Source: Streptomyces sp. 150FB (GTDB taxonomy: Bacteria; Actinomycetota; Actinomycetes; Streptomycetales; Streptomycetaceae). Taken from it: 61,339 nucleotides of DNA. Shown here one piece after another: positions 25,022 to 33,523 of the stretch. The stretch is taken from NCBI RefSeq assembly GCF_000818195.1, contig NZ_JTHL01000001.1, positions 4,154,404 through 4,215,742 on the forward strand. Reading direction: 5' to 3'. The notes under the pieces were generated by a model that searched no databases, was not told the origin of the DNA, and saw nothing but the letters and a program-made list of their open reading frames with translations. Position numbers and translations under genes: made by a program. Position 1 is the first letter of the stretch; every line of letters starts with the position of its first letter.

Positions 25022-25659
25022 GGCTTGGCCCTCCTGGCGACCGAACGGCCGATCAGGCGTGCCGCCTCTCCTGGTTGGTCAGCGGCGGCATAGATCCGCC
25101 TCGCCAGCACCGGTTCGCCCTTCCGCAACCGCACCAGCACCGGCTCTTCGAGGTCGATGACGAAGTTGGTCCCGGCGCTGACGGTGCAGGCCACCGCGCC
25201 CTCCTCGTCCGGGACCCTGCGCAGTCCGTGCCCCTGGGTGGAACCGTGCGCGACGCGTACGGATGCGAGCGCGTCCACCGGGATCGTCAACTCACCGAAC
25301 GCTCCGGTACACAGGCGCAGATTCCTGCTGTCCAGCAGGTGAGGTGCGCGGGCGGTCATCGCGCAGAAGCCCAGCGAGACAACGAGGGAGAACACCATCC
25401 ACAGGAGATGGATCGCTCGACCGGCCGGCGGGATCATCGCGTCGATGACGAACCCGGTGACCAGGTCGGTACCGACGAACGCCCAGACGATCATCCGTAC
25501 GTCCGAGGAGTGGGGGATCCGCTGTCCCTCGGGCAGCGTCACCGGCCTGCGAGCCACCCAGTTGCCCAAGTCCCGCAGCATGGCGCCCGTCCACCGCGTC
25601 CAGGACCGGCGGGCCGCCGATCCCGTTTCAACGGATTCAGGAGCGGTGTGGTCATGCAT
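25018..25659 (-). CDS. Two-helix membrane protein of the RiPP cluster
   Basis: 213 residues. Two hydrophobic segments, MIVWAFVGTDLVTGFVID and LLWMVFSLVVSLGFCAM, lie at about 56-100. A soluble C-terminal domain, beta-rich and Arg-rich, follows and should face the cytoplasm. No transport motif is present. It lies between the regulator (8-bp overlap) and the kinase (4-bp overlap), so it is co-translated with the maturation enzymes. Possible roles are self-protection, recruitment of enzymes to the membrane or partner of the anchored regulator; none is demonstrated. Confidence 0.7.
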   Translation of the reverse strand: MHDHTAPESVETGSAARRSWTRWTGAMLRDLGNWVARRPVTLPEGQRIPHSSDVRMIVWAFVGTDLVTGFVIDAMIPPAGRAIHLLWMVFSLVVSLGFCAMTARAPHLLDSRNLRLCTGAFGELTIPVDALASVRVAHGSTQGHGLRRVPDEEGAVACTVSAGTNFVIDLEEPVLVRLRKGEPVLARRIYAAADQPGEAARLIGRSVARRAKP

Positions 25660-26191
25660 TTCTCAGGCTCCTTCCGAGCCAGAAACCAGACACTATGCAG
25701 GTTCCTGCCACCAAGGTGAGCGCCGCCGCATTCGGCTTGCCACCGACCAGACCGGCTGTGGCTCCGGCGAGTCCCGCGAGGGCGGGCAGGATCACCTTCA
25801 GTTCCTGCTCGCGTAAGCGGTGGGAAGTGGCTCTCGGCAGGTCGACGGGGTCGGGCATGTCCGAGTGCGCGGGGACTGGTTCGGGAAGAACTCCCAAGAC
25901 ACGTAGGCCAGGAGTGCCGGAGGCGCGTAGGTCGGCATCGGTCTGCGTCCAGTACCTCCTCCAGAACGCGACGTCGCCGTCGCATGACCTGACGTAGGCC
26001 AGAGTCACCTCCAGGCTGGGGAGGCTGAGCCCCCGAGCTGCCTCCGACAGAGTCGTCCCCGAAAAGTTCGCACGGCTCGCCAGTTCGCGATAAGAAGGGT
26101 TACCCACAGATCTTCGGAGTGCTCTGAGCGCGTATGCGAATCTCTGTAGTGGCCCCTCGGAAGGATCTACGCGGGTCTCCGGGCGTCCCAT
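25652..26191 (-). CDS. XRE-family regulator with C-terminal membrane helices
   Basis: 179 residues from the ATG at 26191, preceded by GGAGAAG; an earlier in-frame start would add a poorly coding tail. Residues ~15-75 form a helix-turn-helix (YRELASRANFSGTTLSEAAR, then LPSLEVTLAYVRSC), followed by the FWRRYW segment common in Streptomyces XRE proteins. Two hydrophobic helices near the end (VILPALAGLAGATAGLV and AALTLVAGTCIVSGFWLG) tether it to the membrane. A membrane-held DNA-binding protein at the head of the operon suggests one-component sensing of a membrane signal, perhaps the product itself. Confidence 0.75.
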   Translation of the reverse strand: MGRPETRVDPSEGPLQRFAYALRALRRSVGNPSYRELASRANFSGTTLSEAARGLSLPSLEVTLAYVRSCDGDVAFWRRYWTQTDADLRASGTPGLRVLGVLPEPVPAHSDMPDPVDLPRATSHRLREQELKVILPALAGLAGATAGLVGGKPNAAALTLVAGTCIVSGFWLGRSLRNA

Positions 26192-26756
26192 CTTGGTCAC
26201 TTCTCCTTTTCCTTGAATTTGCCATTTGGGATTCACGCACATACCCCAGTCGAACTGCCCTCCTATTAGTCGCGAACTCAGCAGGTGAAACTCGCGCGTG
26301 GGGCTGTTCCTGGGCCGTGAAGGCCGGGATCGCTCTCAGATCCAGCCGCGCTCGCGCGACATACGTGCGGCGTGACGGATCTGGTCCCCACTCACACGCC
26401 ACGCCGAGCATCCAGCCGGTGAACCGGTGGGCACAGCAGAAGGCCACACCCCCGACAAGACCCAGCAGGCCCGCTTCGGCGATCACTCCACCTGGCGCGC
26501 CCAGGGCGCCGGCCGTCGGCACGTCGCCTGCCGCGACCCCGGTCAACAGCGCGAGGGCCGCGCCCAGCGGCCAAGTCAACAATCGACCCATGGCCATCAG
26601 CGGCGCGGAAACCAGCCGACTGATCAGCAAGATCGACTCCAGCAACACGGGCACGTACACGGAAAGGTGTGCGTGCGGGCCGATCCGCTCTTGACCTCTG
26701 CTATGCCTTCGCTGAATCGAAGGCACGCGGCTCCCCTCCCCCACGAGCGAAGTCAC
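26100..26756 (-). CDS. Doubtful membrane protein overlapping the regulator
   Basis: An open frame of up to 218 codons whose middle is strongly hydrophobic (VLLESILLISRLVSAPLMAM, WPLGAALALLTGVAAG, LLGLVGGVAFCCAHRFTG). The front and tail are basic and low in information. Its 3' end overlaps the start of the regulator gene by 92 bp, unusually long for a real operon. It may be a real membrane protein with a shorter start, or a frame in leader DNA. I keep it at low confidence. Confidence 0.4.
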   Translation of the reverse strand: MTSLVGEGSRVPSIQRRHSRGQERIGPHAHLSVYVPVLLESILLISRLVSAPLMAMGRLLTWPLGAALALLTGVAAGDVPTAGALGAPGGVIAEAGLLGLVGGVAFCCAHRFTGWMLGVACEWGPDPSRRTYVARARLDLRAIPAFTAQEQPHARVSPAEFATNRRAVRLGYVRESQMANSRKRRSDQDGTPGDPRRSFRGATTEIRIRAQSTPKICG

Positions 26757-27564
26757 CGCCCCCCTATTAAAGCATTATCAACAGAACCGTACCGGTGATG
26801 TTTTAGGGTGCCAGGAACAGAGCTGCGGAGGCAATAACTCCAATTGTGGGCGGTGCCCTACCGACGCGAACAGCGAAGGATTTGACCACAGATGGGGCCG
26901 ACGACGGCCGCTGCGGCGGTGGTCCGGGCTTCTCCAGCACCGGCGCACGGGACGCTCACGCGCTCGTGGTCGCGTCCCGGCTGGAAGCTGTCGAGCCGCG
27001 CGATGACGAGCGCGTCGGCGTGACAGGTTCCCGGCCCGCTCCCGTACCCGGCCCGTACCCGGCCCGTCCCCGTACTTGTACTCGGTCCGGACGGCGAACC
27101 GCGCCTCATGCGCGTGAAGGGTCAGCGACGCCCCGAAGCTTCGCGTTCAACGCGCGTCCACCACGACGTTGAAAACTTTCGCGGCCAATGACCGATATGC
27201 GGCTTCGATTTGATCAGATCGCGACCTGGGCAGCCTTGACGTGCACACGGGCAGTTGCAATCGTCAACAGCGGCGCTGCCGACTCGTGCGGTCGCCTAGA
27301 ACTGGCTGACTCACACGCGAGGTTGTGGCTTCATGCCCGGCGCACTACTCACTCCTGCTTCGCCTGCCCGTGCGGCGGCTCCGTCAGCACACCACAGGCT
27401 CGCATACGGGAGCAGTGGCGCGCCATTCATTTTCTGGCCAACCGAGGATCCGCACGTCCTGTCCGAGCGCTCGCGAACCGGCGCCCGGTCAACGCGGCCA
27501 AGAGTCCAGTCACCCAACGGATTTATGGGCTGATAGGCCCCATAGCACGAAAGGCCGGCTAACA
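26757..27564. other. Intergenic 808 bp, with a possible oxidoreductase relic
   Basis: No intact gene is supported. GC content dips around 26760-26850 and 27180-27260, as in promoter regions. On the minus strand around 26950-27020 a frame reads ALVIARLDSFQPGRDHERV. It resembles VVHVSLDAPGRDHERI in the LLM oxidoreductase at 21310-22275 and shares a 20-base identity with it (26961-26980 and 21608-21627). It may be the scrap of a second copy or coincidence. Confidence 0.4.
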
Positions 27565-28548
27565 GTGCTGCGTTACATCGCCCGCAAAGCAGTCGGCTGG
27601 TTTTTGATGATCACCATCGCGACGAATCTCACGTACTTCCTCGCTAACGCGTTCCTCAAGCCTGCGTCGAACTACACCGCGTTGCGACCGCCTCGAACTC
27701 CAGCCCAGATCAACCATTCGCTGGCGCTTTACAACCTCAATCCAGACAAACCGATCGTGGATCGGTGGTGGCACTGGATATCTCAGATCGTGACTCACTT
27801 CGACTGGGGCCAGTCGCCGACCGGGGGCAGCGTCAACGACGAGGTCGCCTACCGGATTTTCGTCAGCGGCCAGTTGGTCCTGGGGTCGACGATCCTCTCC
27901 ATCATCATCGGAGTCGGGCTGGGTGTTTACACCGCGTCGCGCCAGTACAAGGCCGCCGACCGGGTGTGGCAGGGACTCTCCGTGCTCTCCTTCAACACGC
28001 CCTCCGCGGTGGCCTCCCTCGGGGTGGTGCTCGTGGCCATCGCGCTGAACCAGGCCCTGGGCAGCACGCTGCTCCCTGTCGCCGGTGCGCAGAGCCCCGA
28101 CGTCGCCGGGTTCTGGTCGGTCCTCGGGTCCAGAGCGACGCACGCGATCCTGCCCACGATCTCGCTCACGTTCATCTCCTACGCCGGATACCACCTGTTG
28201 CAGCGATCGCTGCTGCTGGATCACATCAACTCCGACTACGTCCGTACGGCGCGGTCCAAGGGGCTGACGCGGAAGCAGGCCATCTACCGGCACGGGCTGC
28301 GGACCTCGATCATTCCCGTCGCCACTCAGGTCGCGTTCGCGATGCCGGCGCTGTTCACCGGCGCGGTGATCACGGAGACGGTCTTCGCCTGGCACGGAAT
28401 GGGTGAGTACTTCACCAAGACCATCAGCACGAACGACGTGCACGGCGTCGTCGCTGTCGCAGCCTTCGGTGCCCTCATGACGGCCATCGGTGCGATTCTC
28501 GCCGACCTCGTCATCGTGGCCCTCGACCCCAGGATCAGGGTGAGCTGA
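27565..28548 (+). CDS. Peptide/nickel-type ABC permease, OppB/DppB family
   Basis: 327 residues from GTG 27565. The first helix (AVGWFLMITIATNLTYFLAN) starts right after the N terminus, and a periplasmic loop follows with ALYNLNPDKPIVDRWWHWI, the classic OppB position. Further helices and the EAA-like cytoplasmic loop DYVRTARSKGLTRKQAIYRHGLR complete the family pattern. It is the first gene of a five-component importer operon and ends 1 bp before the partner permease. Substrate: oligopeptides or a related small molecule. Confidence 0.9.
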   Translation: MLRYIARKAVGWFLMITIATNLTYFLANAFLKPASNYTALRPPRTPAQINHSLALYNLNPDKPIVDRWWHWISQIVTHFDWGQSPTGGSVNDEVAYRIFVSGQLVLGSTILSIIIGVGLGVYTASRQYKAADRVWQGLSVLSFNTPSAVASLGVVLVAIALNQALGSTLLPVAGAQSPDVAGFWSVLGSRATHAILPTISLTFISYAGYHLLQRSLLLDHINSDYVRTARSKGLTRKQAIYRHGLRTSIIPVATQVAFAMPALFTGAVITETVFAWHGMGEYFTKTISTNDVHGVVAVAAFGALMTAIGAILADLVIVALDPRIRVS

Positions 28549-28549
28549 C

Positions 28550-29506
28550 GTGGCCATCAACATGCCCGGTGTCGGACCCGACACCGGAGAGCTGCGCCCC
28601 GACGAGGCCGGCGCGCGGGAAGCCGGGAAGACCGGCCCCGCCGGCAAGCGCCTCTCCCCGTCCAGGCTCTACATGCGGCGCTTCGCGCGCAACAAGGCGG
28701 CGCTCGGCGGTCTGGTCCTCTTCGCCCTCCTCGTATTCTTCTCGCTGTTCGGCCGATACCTCACCCACTGGGACTACGAGGAGGCGGACTTCACCGCGCT
28801 CACTGTCTCCCCCGGGGTCGGCGGCCACCTGCTGGGCACCAACGGCGCGGGCAACGACGTCTACGCGCAACTCGTGCACGGACTCGGCAGATCGCTGATC
28901 ATCGCCGTGACGGTGTCGCTGCTGACCACCGCCATAGCCGGGCTGTTCGGCACCACCGCCGCCTACTTCGGCGGCAAGGTCGAGCGGGCGATGCTCGGTC
29001 TTGTGCACTTCCTGCTCATCCTGCCCTCGTTCCTCATCATCGCCCTGGTCGGTACGCACTTCCGCGGCGAGTGGCAGGTTCTGGTCGTTGTCCTCACGCT
29101 GTTCGGCTGGATGCTCACCGCCCGGGTGATCTGGTCTCTCGCCACCTCCCTGCGGGAGCGGGAGTACGTGATGGCTGCCCGCTTCATGGGGGTCAGCCCG
29201 ATGCGCACCATCGTCCGCCACCTGGTACCGAACATCGGGTCCCTGCTCATCGTGACGTTCACCCTCGGTGTCGCCTCGACCGTGCAGGCCGAGACGGCGC
29301 TCTCCTTCATCGGTTTCGGCGTCAAGCAGCCCGACGTATCGCTGGGCTCCATGCTCGCCGACGGGCAGAACACCCTGTCCACCGCTCCCTGGCTGTTCTA
29401 CCTGCCCGCGGCCATGGTCGTGCTGCTCACCGTGGCGATGGCGCTCATCGGCGACGGTCTGCGGGACGCCCTCGACCCCACCTCGCAATCTGGAGGCCGC
29501 GCATGA
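28550..29506 (+). CDS. Peptide/nickel-type ABC permease, OppC/DppC family
   Basis: 318 residues from GTG 28550. A cytoplasmic N tail with RRFARNKAALGGLVLFALLVFFSL marks OppC. HLLGTNGAGNDVYAQLVHG is the conserved GTDxxGRD-like segment in this family; here Asn replaces the usual first Asp. The EAA loop is YVMAARFMGVSPMRTIVRHLVPN. The last codons overlap the ATPase gene (ATGA). Confidence 0.92.
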   Translation: MAINMPGVGPDTGELRPDEAGAREAGKTGPAGKRLSPSRLYMRRFARNKAALGGLVLFALLVFFSLFGRYLTHWDYEEADFTALTVSPGVGGHLLGTNGAGNDVYAQLVHGLGRSLIIAVTVSLLTTAIAGLFGTTAAYFGGKVERAMLGLVHFLLILPSFLIIALVGTHFRGEWQVLVVVLTLFGWMLTARVIWSLATSLREREYVMAARFMGVSPMRTIVRHLVPNIGSLLIVTFTLGVASTVQAETALSFIGFGVKQPDVSLGSMLADGQNTLSTAPWLFYLPAAMVVLLTVAMALIGDGLRDALDPTSQSGGRA

Positions 29507-31647
29507 TCGAGCAGCGCGCTGTCACGACCGAGCCCGACACCCGGCAGCCCCTGCTGTCCGTGCGTGATCTGAAGGTGGCCTTCCCGTCGGAAGCAGGCCG
29601 GGTGGACGCCGTCCGCGGCGTCTCCTTCGACCTGCACCGCGGCAAGACCCTGGGCATCGTGGGCGAATCGGGGTCGGGCAAGTCCGTCACGTCCATGGCC
29701 GTCATGGGGCTGCTGCCCGACTACGCCGCGGTCACCGGCGAAGTCGTGCTCGGCGGGGAGAACCTCCTCGACCTCGACGACCGAAAGATGTCGAGGGTGC
29801 GCGGTCGGCGCATCGGCATGATCTTCCAGGACCCGCTCTCGTCGCTCACTCCGATCTTCAGCATCGGAGCCCAGATCGTCGAGGCCCTCCAGATCCACCA
29901 GGACATCTCGTCCTCGGCCGCCTGGAAACGGGCCGTCGAACTGCTGGACCTGGTCGGCATCCCCAACCCCGACCGCCGCGCCAAGGGATTCCCGCACGAG
30001 TTCTCAGGCGGCATGCGGCAGCGGGCCGTCATCGCCATGGCGATCGCGAACGACCCCGACCTGATCATCGCCGACGAGCCGACGACCGCTCTCGACGTCA
30101 CCGTGCAGGCGCAGATCCTCGATGTTCTCAAGACCGCCCAGCGCGAGACCGGGGCAGCGGTCATCATGATCACCCACGACCTCGGGGTGGTGGCAGGATC
30201 GGCCGACGACGTCATGGTGATGTACGCCGGTCGCCCGGTCGAACGTGCCGGGGTGGACGAACTCTTCTCGCGACCGCGCATGCCGTACACCATCGGCCTG
30301 ATGAGTGCGATTCCCCGCCTGGACGACCGCGCCAGGGGCGCCCTGATCCCGGTGCCGGGGACTCCGCCGCTCCTGGTGGACCTTCCCGACGCCTGTCCCT
30401 TCGCGGCCCGTTGCCCCGTGGTGCAGGACGCCTGCCGGGAGACCGAACCGCCCCTGCTGACGATCGCCGGGAGCGACCCCGGCGACGAGCACTCGGCCGC
30501 CTGTCGACGTGCCGCGGAGATCAACGACGGCGGCATCGGCGGCGAGCCGATCTACCCCGTACCGGTCTCCAGGGAGAGCCAAGCCACGGCCGTCCCCCGC
30601 GAGGACCGGCCGAAGGTCCTCGAACTCTCCGGTCTCACCAAGACCTTCCCGCTCACCAGGGGCGGCCTGCTCAAACGCAAGGTGGGCACCGTCTTCGCCG
30701 TCAACGGCATCGACCTGGACATCCGCGAGGGGGAGACGCTCGGACTCGTCGGCGAGTCGGGGTGCGGCAAGACCACCACACTGCTGGAGGTCATGAGGCT
30801 GAAGGTGCCCGAGCAGGGCAGCATCGCCGTCTGCGGCAAGGACACCGCGGACCTGAAGCGGAAGCAGGACATCAGCTCCGTCCGCCGCGACATCCAGATG
30901 ATGTTCCAGGACCCCATGGGGGCACTGGACCCCCGCATGACGGTCTTCGACATCCTCGCCGAGCCCCTCCGCGCGGTAGGTGAACGCGACAAAAAGGCGC
31001 TCGACACCCAGGTGGCGGAACTGATGGAGCTGGTGGGACTCGACCCCGAGCACCGCGACCGCTTCCCCGCGGCCTTCTCCGGCGGGCAGCGGCAACGTAT
31101 CGGCATCGCCCGGGCGCTCGCCACCAAGCCGAAGCTGCTGGTTCTCGACGAGCCGGTCTCGGCTCTCGACGTCTCGGTGCAGGCAGGCGTCATCAACCTG
31201 CTCAACGACCTCAAGGCCGAGCTGGGCCTGTCCTACCTCTTCGTCGCCCACGACCTGTCGGTGGTGCGCCACATCTCCGACCGGGTGGCGGTGATGTACC
31301 TGGGGCGGATCGTCGAGATCGGCACCATCGACTCCGTATTCGACGACCCCAGGCACCCGTACACCAAGGCGCTCCTCTCCGCGATCCCGCTGCCCGATCC
31401 GGTCGCGGAACGCAGCCGCGAACGAGTCCTGCTCAAGGGCGACCTTCCCAGTCCGACGGACGATCAGCCGGGCTGCCGATTCGTCACCAGGTGTCCGCTC
31501 CACCTGACGCTGTCGGAGCCGCAGAAGGAGCAGTGCCGCGGCGTCACTCCGCAGCTCACCGGGAGGGGAGACCCGGACCACCGCGACGCATGCCATTTCG
31601 CGGACACGATCACGTCCGTCACGTCCGTCACGTCTGTCGACAACTGA
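29503..31647 (+). CDS. Fused double ABC ATPase (OppD-OppF in one chain)
   Basis: 714 residues with two complete ABC domains. Domain 1 (OppD-like, ~17-330) has Walker A GESGSGKS, signature FSGGMRQR and Walker B LIIADEP. Its C-terminal Cys cluster (DACPFAARCPVVQDAC) matches the Fe-S-like tail of Opp ATPases. Domain 2 (OppF-like, ~370-690) has Walker A GESGCGKT, signature FSGGQRQR, Walker B LLVLDEP, and a second Cys-containing tail (GCRFVTRCPLH). Fusion removes the need for separate OppD and OppF. The C terminus ends in a TSVTSVTSV repeat. It overlaps OppC by 4 bp. Confidence 0.93.
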   Translation: MIEQRAVTTEPDTRQPLLSVRDLKVAFPSEAGRVDAVRGVSFDLHRGKTLGIVGESGSGKSVTSMAVMGLLPDYAAVTGEVVLGGENLLDLDDRKMSRVRGRRIGMIFQDPLSSLTPIFSIGAQIVEALQIHQDISSSAAWKRAVELLDLVGIPNPDRRAKGFPHEFSGGMRQRAVIAMAIANDPDLIIADEPTTALDVTVQAQILDVLKTAQRETGAAVIMITHDLGVVAGSADDVMVMYAGRPVERAGVDELFSRPRMPYTIGLMSAIPRLDDRARGALIPVPGTPPLLVDLPDACPFAARCPVVQDACRETEPPLLTIAGSDPGDEHSAACRRAAEINDGGIGGEPIYPVPVSRESQATAVPREDRPKVLELSGLTKTFPLTRGGLLKRKVGTVFAVNGIDLDIREGETLGLVGESGCGKTTTLLEVMRLKVPEQGSIAVCGKDTADLKRKQDISSVRRDIQMMFQDPMGALDPRMTVFDILAEPLRAVGERDKKALDTQVAELMELVGLDPEHRDRFPAAFSGGQRQRIGIARALATKPKLLVLDEPVSALDVSVQAGVINLLNDLKAELGLSYLFVAHDLSVVRHISDRVAVMYLGRIVEIGTIDSVFDDPRHPYTKALLSAIPLPDPVAERSRERVLLKGDLPSPTDDQPGCRFVTRCPLHLTLSEPQKEQCRGVTPQLTGRGDPDHRDACHFADTITSVTSVTSVDN

Positions 31648-31661
31648 ACTGAAAGGCTGTC

Positions 31662-33365
31662 ATGAGAAGAATCGCTCTGAGCGGGCTGGCGTTCGCCGCC
31701 GCCGCTTCCCTCGCCCTCTGCGGATGCAGCGGTGGGAACACCGACAACTCCGGACAGAAGACCTCCAAGGGCGCCACCTCGGAGAGCGAGGTGCTGACCT
31801 CGTACAACCCCCAGCCTGCGAGCAACCTGCAGCAGGGGGGCAAGATGACGCTTCCCATCGTGGAGATCCCCGATCAGCTCAACCCCCTGAACGGCAACGG
31901 GTCGGTCTACACGTCGAAGATCGCCTGGTTCTACCAGCCGCAACTGTCCTTCAACGACCCCAAGGGCAACATCACCTACAACAAGGACTACCTCACCGAC
32001 GTCAAGCAGACGACGGTCGGCGGCAAGACCCAGGTCACCTACGACATCAACCCGAAGGCCAAGTGGAACGACGGCCAGGACATGGACTGGACGATGTTCC
32101 GGGACACCTGGAACGCGCTCAACGGGAAGGACAAGGACTACGTCGTCGGCTCCACCGACGGCTACTCCAGCATCGCCTCGGTCAAGCAGGGTAAGGACGC
32201 CAAGCAGGCGATAGTCACCTTCGACGGCCCGTTCGTGTACTGGAAGTCCATCTTCTCCCAGGTCGTCAACCCGCACATCGCCAAGTCCGGTGCCTTCAAC
32301 AGCGCCTACGTGAGCAAGCCCCACCCGGAGTGGGGTGCCGGCCCGTACACCATCTCGAAGTTCGACGCCAAGGGCGGCACCGTCTCCTACAAGCCCAACC
32401 CCAAGTGGTGGGGCGACAAGGCGCATCTGGACGAGTTCACCTTCGTACAGATGGAGGAGAGCGCCTCCGCCAACGCCTTCAAGAACGGCCAGATCGACGC
32501 GACAGAGGTGAAGGACGCCGAGCAGCTCAACCAGGTGAAGTCGGTGACGGGGGCCGATCTTCGCCGCGGCACGACCACCTCCAACAACCTCCTGGTCTTC
32601 AACAGCACCTCGCCGCAGTTGAAGGATCCAGCGGTGCGCAAGGCACTGATGGAGGGAATCGACCGTTCTCAACTCGCGAAGATCACGTTCCAGGGGCTCG
32701 GCTACACCGAGCCGCTGCCTGGGTCCTTCAACCTCTACCCCTTCCAGAAGGGATACCAGGACAACTTCGGCAAGCTCGTGAAGTTCAGCGGTGCGCAGGC
32801 GAAGAAGGACCTGGACGCCGCGGGCTGGAAGGCCGGCTCGGACGGTGTGCGCGCCAAGGGCGGCCAGAAGCTGGAACTGACCTTCCCCACCATCGGTGAC
32901 AGGTCCACCACCAAGGCCCGTGCCACCGCCCTCGCCCAGATGATGAAGGACATCGGCGTCAAGCTGGACGTCAAGGCGCACCCCTCCGCCGACTTCAACA
33001 AGGTGTTCACCCAGCGGTCCTTCGACATCTTCGGGATGGGCTTCACGTCGAGCGACCCGAACGGAATGCTCTACATCTGCCAGATGTACTGCTCCGACTC
33101 CACTCTCAACGTCTCCCGCTCGGTGCCGAAGAGCATGGACGCGCAGACCAAGGCCGTCACCAACCTGCCGACCCTGGATCAGCAGCTCGCCGCGGGCAAC
33201 GCGGTCGAGCTGAAGGCCATGGAGACCTACGGCATCATGCCGACCCACAACGGTCCCACCATCTGGGCCGTCAAGAAGGGTCTCGCCAACTACGGGGCGG
33301 CCCAGTTCTACGGCAACTACGGCGTCATCGGCCGGCCCGAGTTGATCGGCTGGCAGAAGAAGTAA
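31662..33365 (+). CDS. ABC transporter family 5 substrate-binding lipoprotein
   Basis: 567 residues. A lipoprotein signal with lipobox LCGC gives Cys22. The mature protein has the SBP_bac_5 pattern, for example LPIVEIPDQLNPLNGNGSVY, WNDGQDMDWTMFRDTW, YTISKFDAKGGTVSYKPNP and LLVFNSTSPQLKDPAVRKAL. It should be anchored outside the membrane and deliver peptides or peptide-like ligands to the permeases of the same operon. It follows the ATPase by 14 bp and precedes a strong terminator. Its stop codon lies in an 18-bp duplicated segment. Confidence 0.92.
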   Translation: MRRIALSGLAFAAAASLALCGCSGGNTDNSGQKTSKGATSESEVLTSYNPQPASNLQQGGKMTLPIVEIPDQLNPLNGNGSVYTSKIAWFYQPQLSFNDPKGNITYNKDYLTDVKQTTVGGKTQVTYDINPKAKWNDGQDMDWTMFRDTWNALNGKDKDYVVGSTDGYSSIASVKQGKDAKQAIVTFDGPFVYWKSIFSQVVNPHIAKSGAFNSAYVSKPHPEWGAGPYTISKFDAKGGTVSYKPNPKWWGDKAHLDEFTFVQMEESASANAFKNGQIDATEVKDAEQLNQVKSVTGADLRRGTTTSNNLLVFNSTSPQLKDPAVRKALMEGIDRSQLAKITFQGLGYTEPLPGSFNLYPFQKGYQDNFGKLVKFSGAQAKKDLDAAGWKAGSDGVRAKGGQKLELTFPTIGDRSTTKARATALAQMMKDIGVKLDVKAHPSADFNKVFTQRSFDIFGMGFTSSDPNGMLYICQMYCSDSTLNVSRSVPKSMDAQTKAVTNLPTLDQQLAAGNAVELKAMETYGIMPTHNGPTIWAVKKGLANYGAAQFYGNYGVIGRPELIGWQKK

Positions 33366-33392
33366 GCCGGCCTGAAGAAGTAAGCCGGCCTG
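33357..33392 (+). repeat. Tandem 18-bp duplication across the stop codon
   Basis: AAGAAGTAAGCCGGCCTG occurs twice without a gap (33357-33374 and 33375-33392). The first copy contains the TAA of the binding-protein gene, so the second is non-coding. It looks like a recent slippage duplication. Confidence 0.9.
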
Positions 33393-33416
33393 CCCGGGTG
33401 GTCGGGCCCTTCGTAG

Positions 33417-33458
33417 CCACCGCCGCGCGACTCGTACCGGTGGGTCGCGCGGCGGTGG
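33417..33458. terminator. Terminator after the importer operon
   Basis: A 15-bp perfect stem (CCACCGCCGCGCGAC at 33417-33431 with 33444-33458) and a 12-base loop. It lies 51 bp after the operon and also faces the convergent gene ending at 33524. Confidence 0.8.
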
Positions 33459-33469
33459 TGTGTGTCCGT

Positions 33470-33502
33470 GCCTTGTGGACGCCTTGTGGACGCCTTGCGG
33501 AC
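33470..33502. repeat. Three 11-bp tandem repeats
   Basis: GCCTTGTGGAC is present twice exactly and once with one change, adjacent to the terminator and 21 bp from the end of the convergent gene. Confidence 0.8.
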
Positions 33503-33523
33503 GTGGCTCCGCCCGCGGCGGTG

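Noticed and set aside
17503..26756. Classification as a thioamitide cluster
   Set aside because: YcaO and TfuA genes are not seen in this stretch, so backbone thioamidation is not supported.
30004..31596. 530-codon minus-strand frame opposite the double ATPase
   Set aside because: Antisense shadow; composition is Arg/Gly/Val-rich without any domain.
27565..33365. The Opp system as exporter of the RiPP
   Set aside because: It has a substrate-binding lipoprotein and OppB/OppC permeases, so it is an importer. It is on the other strand and 800 bp away.
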